The notes below the pieces were generated by a model. The model searched no databases and had not been told where the DNA came from. It worked only from the letters and a program-made list of their open reading frames with translations. A DNA stretch of 64,000 nucleotides from NCBI RefSeq assembly GCF_903645355.1, contig NZ_CAHJXR010000008.1:104610-168609 (forward strand). The letters are read 5' to 3'. A program made the position numbers and the translations under genes. Shown here in pieces: positions 28,252 through 39,682 of this stretch (the stretch's first letter is position 1; the number at the start of each line of letters is the position of its first letter). This stretch comes from Schaalia sp. Marseille-Q2122 (GTDB taxonomy: Bacteria; Actinomycetota; Actinomycetes; Actinomycetales; Actinomycetaceae).

Positions 28252-28340
28252 TGAAACAAGCAAGACTCTCTTCAGCAGACACTTGCTCAACAGATCTTGT
28301 GGCCCCTGGGGGATTTGCTGCGGCACCCAGGGGCTGTTTC
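28252..28340 (+). ncRNA. Candidate small RNA
   Basis: From the predicted start to the hairpin GGCCCCTGGG (28301-28310) with CCCAGGGGCT (28326-28335), followed by GTTTC, is about 89 nt. An internal AGCAAG/CTTGCT pair (about 28258-28288) could form a 5' stem. The RNA would end exactly at the 3' end of the opposing gene (stop at 28339). It might instead be just a promoter remnant and a terminator for the minus-strand gene. Confidence 0.4.
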
Positions 28341-29004
28341 ATACTTCTGTGACTTCCGCAACCTCTCGCATTCTGTCAAACCAGCGTGGCTCTGCTTGAG
28401 ACCGCTCACGACGAAGGGCATAGGCTGCGGTATCGGGGACCCAGAGGCAATTGAATCGACTCGGTGAACCGGCGTGAATGTTGAGATTACGGGAGAGCTT
28501 CCCACTAGAGACTGCTTCTTTAATCGTTCGCTTGTCTATATCTCGTAACGTTTTGTGATGACGTTGTTCATACACGACGACACGCAGCTTCGGCACCTTC
28601 TTGTGAGCCTGTCCAATGAGCGAAATTAAAGTCTTTGCTCGGGCCAGTTCTCCGTTTGCATCCTCAGCAGTGATAGGGCTCTGCACCGTGAGTAATAGGT
28701 GCTCTTCCCTGGGAATCTTGCCGATCCAAGAACAAAGCTTGTCAAAGATTTCACATCCATCAGGGTGCTGGAAAAACTCGGTCGAGTGGTAGTAAGGATT
28801 GTTGCCTCGCTGAAGTTGAGGAGCAGATCTCACTATCTCCCGCAGTTCTGCCTGAACGGTTTGAATACTACTCACAGGAAGCATGTATAGAGTGCAGCAG
28901 TAGAAGGTTGTTTCTTTTTGTTCCCTGGCGACCAGATAGGTCTCATCAATAAAGGCGGCGTAACCGGACTGGTATCGTACGAAGACTTCGTCCAAGCTGC
29001 TCAT
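28339..29004 (-). CDS. Hypothetical protein, possibly DUF3800-like
   Basis: A 221-aa soluble protein from the ATG at 29004 (GAGGA five bases upstream; the frame is open to 29088). Near the start is Y-A-A-F-I-D-E-T-Y, and near the end L-W-V-P-D-T-A-A-Y-A-L-R-R. An early Asp-Glu after a hydrophobic strand and a late D-x-x-A-Y helix are the layout of DUF3800 proteins, an RNase H-like family common in defence and mobile regions. The match is weak. The gene is clearly less GC-rich than its neighbours and stands alone. Confidence 0.45.
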   Translation of the reverse strand: MSSLDEVFVRYQSGYAAFIDETYLVAREQKETTFYCCTLYMLPVSSIQTVQAELREIVRSAPQLQRGNNPYYHSTEFFQHPDGCEIFDKLCSWIGKIPREEHLLLTVQSPITAEDANGELARAKTLISLIGQAHKKVPKLRVVVYEQRHHKTLRDIDKRTIKEAVSSGKLSRNLNIHAGSPSRFNCLWVPDTAAYALRRERSQAEPRWFDRMREVAEVTEV

Positions 29005-29258
29005 TACTATCCTCAAGAATGAATTACTAAAACGTCTGATACGGCCCGGAATGTGAGAGCAGTCGCAGCTTTCAGGAAGGTGCCTCAATTGGTGATCTTA
29101 GCAAAAGCAAGGTTGTGGTTTGATGCACGAGTTAGGTCCGATGTCCGCCTGTGGATAACCCTCGTTGTTCAGAAATTGCAACTAAGCTCAGAAGTAGCGG
29201 CACCTTCGTGGACTGCCGCGAGAGACCACAGTGAGTCCACCATGAAGGAGCCTGAGCG

Positions 29259-32200
29259 ATGAGCGGTATGCACGAGCCTCAGCCACAGCGCTTCCCGCGC
29301 TCAGCGCAAGACCTGCGCAGCACCAACCTGTGTCCCTACTGCTACAGCCTGATTGGCCACGGGCAACGACACTGCCCTGAGTGCAGCCTCGACCTGAGCG
29401 TGCCAGAACTGCGGGCTGTGCACTCGCGCTCCCTGCAGATCGCAGACCTCCTCGACCAGCGCTCCATCATGCTCGACAAGGCAATGAGCGCCTCCCACGC
29501 CAGGGCGCAAGCCGCCCACACGCCACAGACGCCAGCCGCACCACAGCAGGCCACTCCACAGATCCCAACACCCACCCTTCCCGCTGCCTTCGCCCAACCC
29601 GCCGAAACGCCGCAGGTGTCGGCACACTCCGCTCCAACGGTGACACCCGCCGCCCCCCACGCACCCCGCCAGCCACCGGCACCAGCCGCCAAGGCCCCGC
29701 ATCCACCCCGCCCACCACCTCTCCCAGCCACCACCCAGCCCCACCAGCCCCACCGCCCCGCCCCCCACCCCCCAGGCGCCCCGGCCTCGTCCTTCACTGA
29801 GCGCACCCATGCTCATCCTCGCCGTGGGCATCACCTTCCTCGCCATCGCGGCCGCCGTGTTCCTCACCGTCGCCTTCGTGACCTTCAGCCTGACCACCAA
29901 GGCCCTCATCACCGCCGCGATCACCCTGTCCACCATGGGCATCGCCAGCGCACTACGGTGGCGAAAACTCACTGCCACCGCAGAAGGCGTGGCCGTCCTG
30001 GGCGGCATCCTACTCACCCTGGACGCATGGGCCATCCAAGCCCTCAACTTCTTCGGCCTGGGCGCCGCCCCCCAAAGCTTGTACTGGGGTGTCGCACTGA
30101 GCATCATCAGCCTGCTATGCGTCGCCTGGGGGTGGATCTCCCACCTGCGCGCGCCCCGCATCATGGCCGCCCTGGCGTGCATTCCCGGCGCAACCGGCCT
30201 GATTGTGGGCATTTTTGGCGACACCGCACACCTACCCGCCCTGATCCCCCTCGGCGTCGCCGGAGTCATCGCCGGCACCGGGCTCCTCTCACGCACACCA
30301 GCACGCCCCCTCGAAGCAGGCCTCGTCATCGCTGCCAGCCACATCAGCGCACTCAGCGTCACCATCACCCCCTGGTTCAGCGTGCCCGAACCGTGGGCGT
30401 GGACCGTCATCGGCCAACTTGCCATTGTCGCCGCCCTCATCGGCCAAATGTTCCTCTTCGGGCGGCACAACACGTGGGCGGCCCTCAACCCTCTGCGCTA
30501 CTCGGCGGCAATCCTCGCCGCCGGGGCGTGGATGTCGGCCCTCACCTACACCGCCCACCGCATTGAACCCACCCTGAGCTGGGCGCCCGCCGCCCTGGCC
30601 GCCCTAGCGGGCCTGGGCCTGGTCATCGCAGATGCCGTCATCCGCCCGCGCGCCCGCGCTGCCGGCTTGACCGCCATCATCACACTGGCCACTCTGTGGC
30701 TGCCGCTCCTGCTGGGCACAACCGCGTGGCAGGTCCTAGAAGTCATGATCACGCGGGCCTTCACCGCAGCCCCCAGCACCCTCACCGTCGAATCCCCCGA
30801 GCTCCTCGCCTTCGGCATCGCCACCCTCATCAGCGCATTGTGCGCGGCGGGCCTCTACGCCCTCTTCGGACGCGGCGAGGCCGAGGCGCGCCCCAGGGTT
30901 GAGCGGGCAAACCTCGTTGCCGGGGTGGGAGTATATGGCCTGGTCACCACCGCGTGGGCGCTGCCTCTGCCCGTGGCGAGCATCCTCCTGTCCGTCCTCA
31001 TCCTCTTTGCCGCGGTGGTTGGCGGTATCTGGCGCAAGCCCTTCGTGGGCGTGAATGTGCGCGTCCAGGCTGATCTGTTGATGAGCCTGAGCGTGCTTGG
31101 CGCCCTCCTTACTCACGAATGGGGTAGCACCTGGGCGGCCGCTATCGGCGGAGTCATCCTCGTGGCGGGGGTTGCCCGCGCGGTGCTGACCAACGCCGGG
31201 GGAGATGCTGGTGAACTGCCTACACACACTCAACAAGGCGCCACTGCCGCCCTGATGACGCCCACCGCACCCGCAGCTCAGCCTGGCACTGTAGTCCAAC
31301 CTGGCGCCACCCGAGCCGCCCTCCCCACTCCCTTCACCCCAGGAACCGCCGCACTCAAACGCCCCAGCGCACTCCTGGGCACGAGCATCGCCCTCGTGGG
31401 AGCATTCGCCACCCAAGTACACCTTCTCTACTCCTACGATGGTCCAAGCGACTACGTCCCAGCATGGGGTCTGCTGGTCGGCGCAATCCTCGCCCTCGCG
31501 CCCCTCGCGTGGAGCAAGCGCCTGCGGTCTGTGGACATCGGTCTTTTCGCGGGCGGCGCAACCCTCGTCACCCTCGTCTACAACGTTCTCCTCCTGCTGC
31601 CAGCCGAGGCGGACCTGCGACTCAATCCGGGAGTCATTGCCGCGACCAGCGCGGTCGCCGCCCTCACCGCAGGCATCGGCTTTGGGCTCCTCCCGGTGGC
31701 ATCCGCGCAGTCACGAGGGCGCAGCCACGCCCTTGCCGTGCCTCTGCCATGGTTTATTGCCGCGGCGCTGGGAGCCCTGGGTCACCTCATCACTCAGCGC
31801 GGATCGAACCGTTGGGACAGCCCGTGGATTGCCCTCGGTGAAGCCCCCACGGTGTTGGGCGTAGCGGCCCTCCTCGCTGCTGCGATCCTGCTGGTTCTGG
31901 CTGCCGTAACGCGCCGCCGCGCCCCCGCACAGACCATTCCCGCCCCCGCACAGACCATTCCCGACGCCGCACTGGCCACCCCGGATGCCGCACTGCATCA
32001 CCTCAGCTCAGGCGCCGTCAGCGCCCTCGTCCTCGCCGGCCTGCAGGTCGCGACGATGCTGGGCCTGTTCACCCTGGCGTTCAGCACCGTCACCCTCTAT
32101 GACGGTGTTGGCCTACTTGCCGTGGTCGCCGCCCTCGTCACCCTGGGTGGCCTCCTTGGCCGGCAGGCCACAGCTGGCCCGCCCGTCGCCTGGGCAGGCG

Positions 32201-34974
32201 CCGCCGTCGCGGCTCTGCTCGGCCCTGTTTTGCTCGACACGGCACTGAACGACCCGTGGCCGCTACTCGTCATCGCACCCCTGACGCTCGCCCTCGCCGC
32301 CAGCGCCCTGGGCTTTGTCACCCGCCCTGCCTCCCACGCGCGCGGCGGACAGTGGGTGTTGGCCCTGCTCGCCTCCGGAAGCATCGCCACTCTCCTGGCA
32401 AGCACCCTTCTGACCGCATCCACCCACGCCCGACCGTGGCTGATCATCCTGACCCTCCTGGCCTCGGCAGCACTGAGTGTCGGAGTGAGCCTGCTGCGCC
32501 TCCCCGAACGCTTCCTCCCCGCGATGTGGGCCTCCGGCCTGGCCGCAGGCGTGGGCGCAGCAGCATCCCTGGGGCAACTCATGGGCGCCTACAGTCTGCC
32601 CGACGGCATTTCTCTGCCCTTGACGATCTTCGCCGTTGCGCTCATTGTGGGCCTTCCCGCCCGCAGGGCAGCCGTGAATGGTGAGGCGGTCATGATTGGC
32701 GAGGCAACCGCAGCTCCCGCACTCCCTGCACCAAAGCCGGCAGAGCACTCGCCAGTGAGCCAGCTGCCAAGCCAACAGCCAGCATCGACACCCGGCCAGC
32801 CAGCAGCATCCGCAGCGGCAGCGCCCAGTGGGAGCGTCATCGATGACAGCGCCCTCAGGGGCGTCAACCTCACCCTCCTCGCCGACATTCTCATTGCCGG
32901 AGCTGTCGCATTCTTCATGGCCTTTGGAGCGCCCTCTGGCCTGTTCGCAGGTCTGCTCATCCTCGGTGCGGGTGCGGGCGCGGCCCTGGGCGCACTTATG
33001 CGCACCCTCGTCCACCTGCGCCTCGCGGACACCCAGGCCGAGCGGCCCCACATTAACCTGTGGTCCACCCCTATTGGCGCCGCCATCGCCGCGAGCATCA
33101 TCGGCAGCCTGACGATTCTCAACGGCACGCACGCCCTGCACCAGGGTGAGGGATCTGAACACGCTGGCTTGAGGAGGGTCCTCCTCGTCATCCAGATAGA
33201 ACACACCCTCATTGCCCTTCTGGTGCTGCTCGCCGCAGGCGCAGTGTTCCTCCTCAGCCGCCGCGCCGCACAGGATGGCGCGCAGCAACCCTGGACGCTC
33301 CTAGCGCGCCTGAGCCTCAGCGCCCTGCCCGCCGCCCTGTGGGCCACCCTGGGTGATCTTCCACTCCTTGGTGACTGGCATTGGTGGCCGCTGGCCGTCG
33401 GATCCGGCCTCGCCCTGGCGTCAGCGGCGAGCGTCTTTGGACTGCGGACACGCCCCGGCCACGCCCTCGCCCTGTACGCTGGCCTGGCGGCACTGGCCCT
33501 GCCTGTCATCTCCCTGATCGTCACCGGAACGAGGGCCTCAGACGTGGGTGTGGCCGGACTCTTCACGGCCTTCGCTGGGACGGCAATCCTCTACGGCGCA
33601 CCACCCCAGTGGCCAGCAGCGAGCATCCGAGGCTTGCGCGCTGGTGCCCTCGCCCTCGCCTACGGTGCGACCCTGCTGATCTTCCCCGAAGTGCCCGCGA
33701 ACTGGCAGCCACTGCTGACCGCAGTTCCGGCAGGGCTGGCCGCGCTCAACACTGCGGCCCTGCGTTTCTTCGGGAAGGTGGCCCACGAGGGCGACGCGGT
33801 GCAGGCCGGGCGTGAGCGTGAGCTCTACAGCCTGTGGGATCAGCGCATCTACGCCTTCCTTGCGCCTCTCATTGCGGTCAGTAGCCTTGTCATTGTTCCG
33901 CTGGGTAGTGAGGCCACTGCGGCACTCTGGTGGACCAGCGGGTATGCGGTGATCTTGAGTGCCCTCGGCGTTGGCCTGAGCTTGTGGATGGCGGGTAGTG
34001 CCCTCGGTCGCGGCGCGCCGCTTGAGCCCCTCTCTGTGCGCGTCTTTGCCCAGGTGAGCGCCCACCTCGCAGCCGTCGTGGCTCTGGCAGGGTTTTCCGC
34101 GAAGCGCACGATCGCAGGAGGGTCCTCAGGAGTGTTCGGCGCTCAGATTGGTGGCGTTGACTACGCCCTTGGCATCATTGTCATTCTCACGGCGCTGGCA
34201 TCCCTGGCTGTGACGTCGTGGACGATCCGCGTGGACTCCACCTGGCAGGCGCATCTGATGCCCGCACTCCATAGCGGTGCCGTCAGCGTCGCTGCGGCAG
34301 TCACTGCGGTGATGATCAGCAATGAAGGCCTCTTCCGCACGCTGAGCGTTGGCCAGCACTTCGCCTATGGCGCCCTCAGTGTCCTGGCCGCACTCACAGT
34401 CGTCGCGGTCCTCACCTCCCTGCTCAGGCCCTTCGGTGAGGACACGGTCCGCAGCGTATCCCTGCGCGCGTTGATCGCCGGAATCCTTGCCGCGCTCGCG
34501 GGCGCCTACTCCTTCATGGGGAGCCTCGTGTCGGGTATGGGGGCCGAGATTGAACTCTTTGCCGTGCCCCTGGGCATTACATTGCTGGTCGCGGGCCTTG
34601 TTGCCGTCCGTGGTGAGAGGAGGTGGCGTTCCTGGCTGACCTTCGGCCCGGCCCTGATCGCCCTCATCGTCGTGCCGCTGGCGGCAGAGGTTGCCACGCC
34701 AACTGCGTGGCGTATCGGCCTGGTCACCATCCTTGTCGTGACTGTCATTGTCATCGGCGCGCGCATGAGCCTGCAAGCACCCCTGTTGGCGGGCAGTATC
34801 GCTGCGATCATTCACGCCGTCATTGCTGTGCGCACCGCCCTGCCTAACCTTGTCATCCCCTGGTGGGTGTGGCTGAGCATCGCTGGCGTGATCCTTGTGG
34901 TGGTGGCCTCCACCTACGAGGCGCGCCTGCGGGATGCCCGCCGATTGGGCGAGGCTGTGCGGGCACTGCGCTGA
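29259..34974 (+). CDS. Giant SCO7613-type polytopic membrane protein, frame break in the linker
   Basis: The N-terminal part from ATG 29259 (AAGGAG eight bases upstream) has a zinc ribbon (C-P-Y-C ... C-P-E-C), a helix and a long Pro/Ala/His-rich linker. The C-terminal part, open from 29644 with first ATG at 29809, is about 1,720 residues of nearly continuous membrane helices broken by Ala/Pro linkers (about residues 475-510 and 980-1025). Together they match the SCO7613 C-terminal-domain membrane proteins, ~1,900 aa, of unknown role. The two parts are in different frames; the shift must lie at 29644-29800, most simply in the runs GCCCCCCACCCCCC at 29760-29773, where one base fewer restores a single frame. 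Confidence 0.75.
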
Positions 34975-35045
34975 GGCGTTGGGGGGCGTCAGTGTGGGGT
35001 GCTGTTGGCTGCTGCGATCTTCCCGTTGCCGTAGTGGTTTGGGTC

Positions 35046-36203
35046 TTAATCACCGATTGCTTTAAGCCATGAGGAGAGGATTCCTCGGCTGCTGGCCAGG
35101 GATAATCCCCGGGGGACGGATGCTACCCACCAGCGGCCATCCGCGCCCTGAAGCAGACAATCGTTAGCTTCGTGGGAAGTGCTCGCGCACACCTCGTTGC
35201 CGTAGCCGGTGTAGTGAGGGAACTCGGGGTCACCATAGGACGCGCCTCCTTGATGAATGACGCGTTCCCAAGGGTCGTCAATCTGAGTGAAGGAAAGCGA
35301 GCCGCCGTCGGTCTGATACATGAAGCGCACTATCGGGGACTCGCCAACACTGGAGTGATTCGAGAACGGGTAGCCGTGAACTGGGGGAGGGGGATTCTTG
35401 AGGAGGTCGTCGGTTGTCATCGAGACTTTCGGCATTTCCTCGGCAATCATGGGAGGGAACATCGTGGAGTGGAGAGGGGTGTTGAGATCGGGGATCAAAG
35501 GATTGAGTCCGGCGGCCAGTGGGGGACCATACTCCCCATCACGAGTCATCAAATAGTCTTTGATGCTGGCGACGAGCTGGCGGATCTCCTCAGTCTTGTC
35601 TCGAAGCGCTCGCCCACCCACATCGGAAGAGAGGGTCGTTTCATCCTCGAGGCGATCCCTCATCTCCGTAACGGTGTCAAGGAAGGCATTGTCCTGCTCA
35701 GTGAGCCCAACAAGACCTCTCTGGAGAAGAAGAAGGCGCGACAGTGCGAAATCAAATTGAAGAACTGCGTAGGAAAACTCCCAGTAGGCCATGGCGTCAT
35801 CCCGACTAGCCTTCATGGCCTCCACGTGGTCTGAAATCTTCTGATGGCTTTCACGTGCAGCAGCTAAGTCCTCATCCGTGAGCCAATGATCGAGTGTTCG
35901 AATGTCCTCGGCGCACGCCGTATCGAGAGCGGTCTTGTGATCCATGACTTGGCTTGGTACAGGTGTGGAGGCGTTGTGGTACCAGGCGCGCGACAAGATC
36001 GTCTGGATTTCCTCCGCACTAGGTGCTTCTTCGCACAGGGATGTCATCGATATGTTGAGATCCAGGTATTCAGCTGACCGTGGATTCCATGCCACCGGAA
36101 CAAGAGCACACCCGCCAAGAGTGAGCGCAGAACAGGTACTAAGCGCGAGAAATGCTGACATTCGACGAAAACGTGCGTGAAGAAGGGGTTGATGCGGACT
36201 CAC
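35046..36203 (-). CDS. Hypothetical lipoprotein
   Basis: A 385-aa lipoprotein. The GTG start at 36203 has GGAGGT four bases upstream and gives a signal peptide ending L-T-L-G-G-C-A-L. The mature part is helical to about residue 240 (R-E-S-H-Q-K-I-S-D-H-V-E-A-M-K) and then beta-rich (G-Y-G-N-E-V-C-A-S-T-S, R-W-W-V-A-S-V-P-R-G). No family is recognised. It is convergent with the giant membrane protein. Confidence 0.65.
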   Translation of the reverse strand: MSPHQPLLHARFRRMSAFLALSTCSALTLGGCALVPVAWNPRSAEYLDLNISMTSLCEEAPSAEEIQTILSRAWYHNASTPVPSQVMDHKTALDTACAEDIRTLDHWLTDEDLAAARESHQKISDHVEAMKASRDDAMAYWEFSYAVLQFDFALSRLLLLQRGLVGLTEQDNAFLDTVTEMRDRLEDETTLSSDVGGRALRDKTEEIRQLVASIKDYLMTRDGEYGPPLAAGLNPLIPDLNTPLHSTMFPPMIAEEMPKVSMTTDDLLKNPPPPVHGYPFSNHSSVGESPIVRFMYQTDGGSLSFTQIDDPWERVIHQGGASYGDPEFPHYTGYGNEVCASTSHEANDCLLQGADGRWWVASVPRGLSLASSRGILSSWLKAIGD

Positions 36204-36376
36204 GGATACCTCCAAAGCGTGACGCGGATATTGTCCCCCACACCCCATACACCTGTCAGTAATTTTTTAGATAAGTCTCACGTGGTGGTCAGGGATAGGT
36301 GGGCTTTCACGCGCGACAAGGATGCACAACCTCAACTCCCCAGGCCAAGAAGCGCCAGGGGCAATAGGCTGACTCA

Positions 36377-39376
36377 ATGGAGACACCAGCTTCCCCGCGT
36401 GCCACGGCAGAACCCCCGCCCCACCCACGGGCGCGGGCCGCCACCGCAACCTCAACGCCCGAAGCTTCGGCGCGCGAACACCTCGCCAATGAAGCCCACG
36501 CCCGCAGCGGAGCTGAACTCGCAACAGAACTCAGCACCGACGCCGCAAGCGGCCTTGCCAGCACCGAAGCCGCTGCGCGCCTGAAAGCCGACGGCCCCAA
36601 CGAGTTGCCCTCCAGCCGCCCCCCCGCCTGGCTGCGATTCCTCCACCAATTCAAAGACCCGCTGGTATTCCTGCTGATCGGCGCCATCGTCATCTCCGTC
36701 ATCGCCTGGGTGATCGAGGGCGCCCGCGGCGTGCCCGTCGACGGCATCGTCATCTTCCTCGTGATCTTCCTCAACGCCGTCCTGGGGTTCATTCAAGAAA
36801 ACAAGGCGGCGGACGCTGTTGCCGCGCTCTCAGCCATGACGGCGGCAACCTCGACAGTGCTGCGCGACGGCGCGCGCACACTCATCCCGTCCAGCGAACT
36901 CGTCGTCGGTGACATCCTCGTCCTGTCCGAAGGCGACCAGGTGGGCGCGGACGCCCGCCTGCTCAAAGCCGCCGCCCTGCGCGCCATCGAATCCTCCCTC
37001 ACCGGCGAGGCCGACGCCGTCGCCAAGCACACCGCGGCGGTGCCCCTCGACACGGACCTGGCCGACCGCAGCGGTATGGTCTACTGCGGGACCTCCATCG
37101 CCCAAGGCAGCGGCGAGGCCATCGTCGTCGCCACCGGCGCTCGCACGCAGATGGGCGAGATCGCCCTCATGCTTGACGAGGTCGAGGAAGAACCCACCCC
37201 GCTGCAACGCGAAATCCACCAAATCTCCACGGTCCTGGGTGGCCTCGTGGTGCTCATCGCCGTGGGAGTGGTGGCGACATTACTGCTGCTCAGCCCCGAT
37301 CGGAGCATCCACACCATCATTGACTCCCTGCTGCTGGGTGTCTCCTTGGCGGTGGCCGCCGTGCCCGAGGGCCTGCCCGCCATCCTCTCCGTCGTGCTCG
37401 CCCTGGGCGTGCAGCGCATGGCCCTGCATAAGGCGGTCGTCAAGAAACTCACCAGCGTGGAAACCCTCGGGTCGGCGTCGGTGATCGCCTCGGATAAAAC
37501 CGGGACGCTCACCCGATCAGAAATGACGATCCAGGAGGTCGCCACCGCCTCGGGCGTGACCCTGGTGTCCGGTTCGGGCTACACGCCCGAGGGCAGCCTC
37601 GCCCCCGACGCTGACCGCGATGGGCAACCTGATGCCACCCCGCTGAGCGAGTCCCTGGCCGAAGAGGTGCGCTACGTGCTCTCCGGCGGGGCGATGGCCT
37701 CCGACGCTCAACTCGACCAGGACGAGGGCGTGTGGAGTGTCATCGGCGACCCCACCGAGGGGGCTTTCCTTGTCGCTGAGCGTAAACTCGGCGCCCAACC
37801 TCTGCCCCACCAGGGAAAACGTCGCGTGTGGGACTTCCCCTTCACCTCCGAACGTAAACTCATGAGCGTCATCTACGAAGCCGAGGACCACTCCATGGTG
37901 CTCGTCGCCAAGGGCGCCCCCGACGTGCTCATCGAACGCTGCGTGCGCGTGCGCCGCGACGGCCACGAAGAGGCGCTCACCGACGCGTGGAGGGCCACCT
38001 TCCTTGAACACGTCAGTGACATGTCAGGCCGAGCCCTGCGCACCCTCGCCGTCGCCTACCGCCCTTTAGGCGAGGACGAGGCCGCCCGCGTGCGCGCCGC
38101 CATGCGCGCCCAGGACGGGTGGAATGGGGGCGCTGAGGACACTGACCTTTCCTTGGAATCCCAGGCGCCAGACCCGGCTGACCTTGCTGATTTAGAGGGT
38201 GAGCTGACAATGGCGGGAGTCGTGGGCATTATCGACCCGCCTCGACCTGAAGCCGCTGACGCCGTTGCGGAGGCCCGCCGGGCGGGCGTGCGCGTCCTCA
38301 TGATCACCGGCGACCACCCCGCAACCGCTGGGCGAATCGCCGCCGACCTGGGTATTCACGAGGCGGGTGGGCGGGTCGTCACCGGCCGAGAACTCACCGT
38401 CATGGACGACGAAACCCTGGCGGCCACGGTGGCCTCGTCGAATGTGTACGCGCGCGTCGCCCCTGAACACAAGATGCGCATCGTGGGCGCCCTCAAAGCC
38501 CAGGGGCAGACCGTGGCGATGACGGGCGATGGCGTCAATGACGCGCCCGCCCTGCGCGCGGCTGATATTGGCGTGGCCATGGGCATTACCGGCACGCAGG
38601 TCACTAAGGAAGCGGCGACGATGGTGCTGGTGGATGACAATTTCGCCACCATCGTCGCAGCCGTGCGTGAGGGCCGACGCATCTTCGACAATATCCGCAA
38701 GGTGCTGCGCTACCTGCTCTCATCCAATATGGGCGAGGTCCTCACCGTCTTTGGCGGCGTCGTGCTGGCCAGCGTCATTGGTCTGAGTGAGCATTCGACT
38801 ACCGGCGTGGTGTTGCCGCTGGTGGCCACGCAGATCCTGTGGATCAACCTCGTCACCGACTCCGGGCCCGCCCTGGCTATGGGGGTTGACCCCAGCGTTG
38901 AGGATGTCATGGCTAGGTCGCCGCGACGCACCACCGATCGCGTGGTGAATGGCGGCATGTGGGCCGGGGTTGTGCTGGTGGGGGCCGTCATGGCGGTGGC
39001 GACGCTAATGACCCTGGACTTTTTCCTACCCGGCGGGTTGATCGAGAACGCATACTCCACGGATGATCTGGACACCGCACGCACGGCAGCCTTCACCACC
39101 CTGGTGTTTGCCCAGCTCTTTAATACCTTCAACTCGCGTTCAGAGAATGTCTCGGCCTTCTCGCACGTGTTTGTTAACCGCTGGCTGTGGGGCTCGATCG
39201 CCCTGGGAGCCCTCCTGCAGGTCGTGGTCGTGCATGTGCCGGTCTTCCAGGCGGCCTTCTCAACCGCGCCACTGGACCTGATGCACTGGGGCGTGGCCAT
39301 TGCCCTGGGCTCACTGGTGCTATGGGTCGATGAGCTGCGCAAGGTGGTGCGTCGGGCACTGAAGCTGGGGCAGTAG
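36377..39376 (+). CDS. P-type cation-transporting ATPase (P2-type, Ca2+-like)
   Basis: A 999-aa ATPase. The N-terminal cation-ATPase domain has L-K-A-D-G-P-N-E-L-P. The P-E-G-L-P motif on helix 4 is the P2-type ion site. The phosphorylated D-K-T-G-T is Asp373. The nucleotide domain includes a K-G-A-P-D-V motif, and the hinge is T-G-D-G-V-N-D-A-P-A-L. Four C-terminal helices follow. This is the SERCA/PMR1-like layout seen in many Gram-positives, so Ca2+ (or Mn2+) export is likely. The first ~45 residues are a Pro/Ala-rich extension. No close Shine-Dalgarno is visible before the ATG. It stands alone and ends before palindromic element copy 3. Confidence 0.9.
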   Translation: METPASPRATAEPPPHPRARAATATSTPEASAREHLANEAHARSGAELATELSTDAASGLASTEAAARLKADGPNELPSSRPPAWLRFLHQFKDPLVFLLIGAIVISVIAWVIEGARGVPVDGIVIFLVIFLNAVLGFIQENKAADAVAALSAMTAATSTVLRDGARTLIPSSELVVGDILVLSEGDQVGADARLLKAAALRAIESSLTGEADAVAKHTAAVPLDTDLADRSGMVYCGTSIAQGSGEAIVVATGARTQMGEIALMLDEVEEEPTPLQREIHQISTVLGGLVVLIAVGVVATLLLLSPDRSIHTIIDSLLLGVSLAVAAVPEGLPAILSVVLALGVQRMALHKAVVKKLTSVETLGSASVIASDKTGTLTRSEMTIQEVATASGVTLVSGSGYTPEGSLAPDADRDGQPDATPLSESLAEEVRYVLSGGAMASDAQLDQDEGVWSVIGDPTEGAFLVAERKLGAQPLPHQGKRRVWDFPFTSERKLMSVIYEAEDHSMVLVAKGAPDVLIERCVRVRRDGHEEALTDAWRATFLEHVSDMSGRALRTLAVAYRPLGEDEAARVRAAMRAQDGWNGGAEDTDLSLESQAPDPADLADLEGELTMAGVVGIIDPPRPEAADAVAEARRAGVRVLMITGDHPATAGRIAADLGIHEAGGRVVTGRELTVMDDETLAATVASSNVYARVAPEHKMRIVGALKAQGQTVAMTGDGVNDAPALRAADIGVAMGITGTQVTKEAATMVLVDDNFATIVAAVREGRRIFDNIRKVLRYLLSSNMGEVLTVFGGVVLASVIGLSEHSTTGVVLPLVATQILWINLVTDSGPALAMGVDPSVEDVMARSPRRTTDRVVNGGMWAGVVLVGAVMAVATLMTLDFFLPGGLIENAYSTDDLDTARTAAFTTLVFAQLFNTFNSRSENVSAFSHVFVNRWLWGSIALGALLQVVVVHVPVFQAAFSTAPLDLMHWGVAIALGSLVLWVDELRKVVRRALKLGQ

Positions 39377-39495
39377 GTGCGCCGTGTGCCCCGGGCGATG
39401 ACAGTCCATGGGGCAAGCGCTGCTCCGAGGTCATGATGTCCTACGGGTGGCCAGGGTGAGCATTGAACAATACTGACCCTGGTCGCGCTGCGTAT

Positions 39496-39569
39496 CTCCC
39501 ACGTGTGAGTCCACGGGGTTTTCGTGCCCTGTGCAGGCAGGTTTTGGTCTGGGCGCACACCTGGGAGCC
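39496..39569. repeat. Dispersed palindromic element, copy 3
   Basis: 74 bp. The left arm CTCCCACGTGTGAGTCCA pairs with TGGGCGCACACCTGGGAGCC. The left 26 bases (39498-39523) match the reverse complement of the right end of copy 4 (43646-43671) at 24 positions. It is in the 306-base gap between the convergent P-type ATPase and cupin genes, which holds nothing else I can name. Confidence 0.75.
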
Positions 39570-39682
39570 GAGGCGGCTGGTCGATGGTAGGGAGGGATGA
39601 TGCCAGGCCAGGATGATCCCTCTGGCGAGTGCAACGAGCCATGGCAATGAAGTGCTGAACACTCCACGCACGCGAAGTGGCA

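Noticed and set aside
29381..30566. Pro/Arg/His-rich frames continuing past 29800 in the first reading frame of the giant membrane protein
   Set aside because: After about 29800 this frame reads as Arg/His-rich out-of-frame text, while the other frame gives clean membrane helices.
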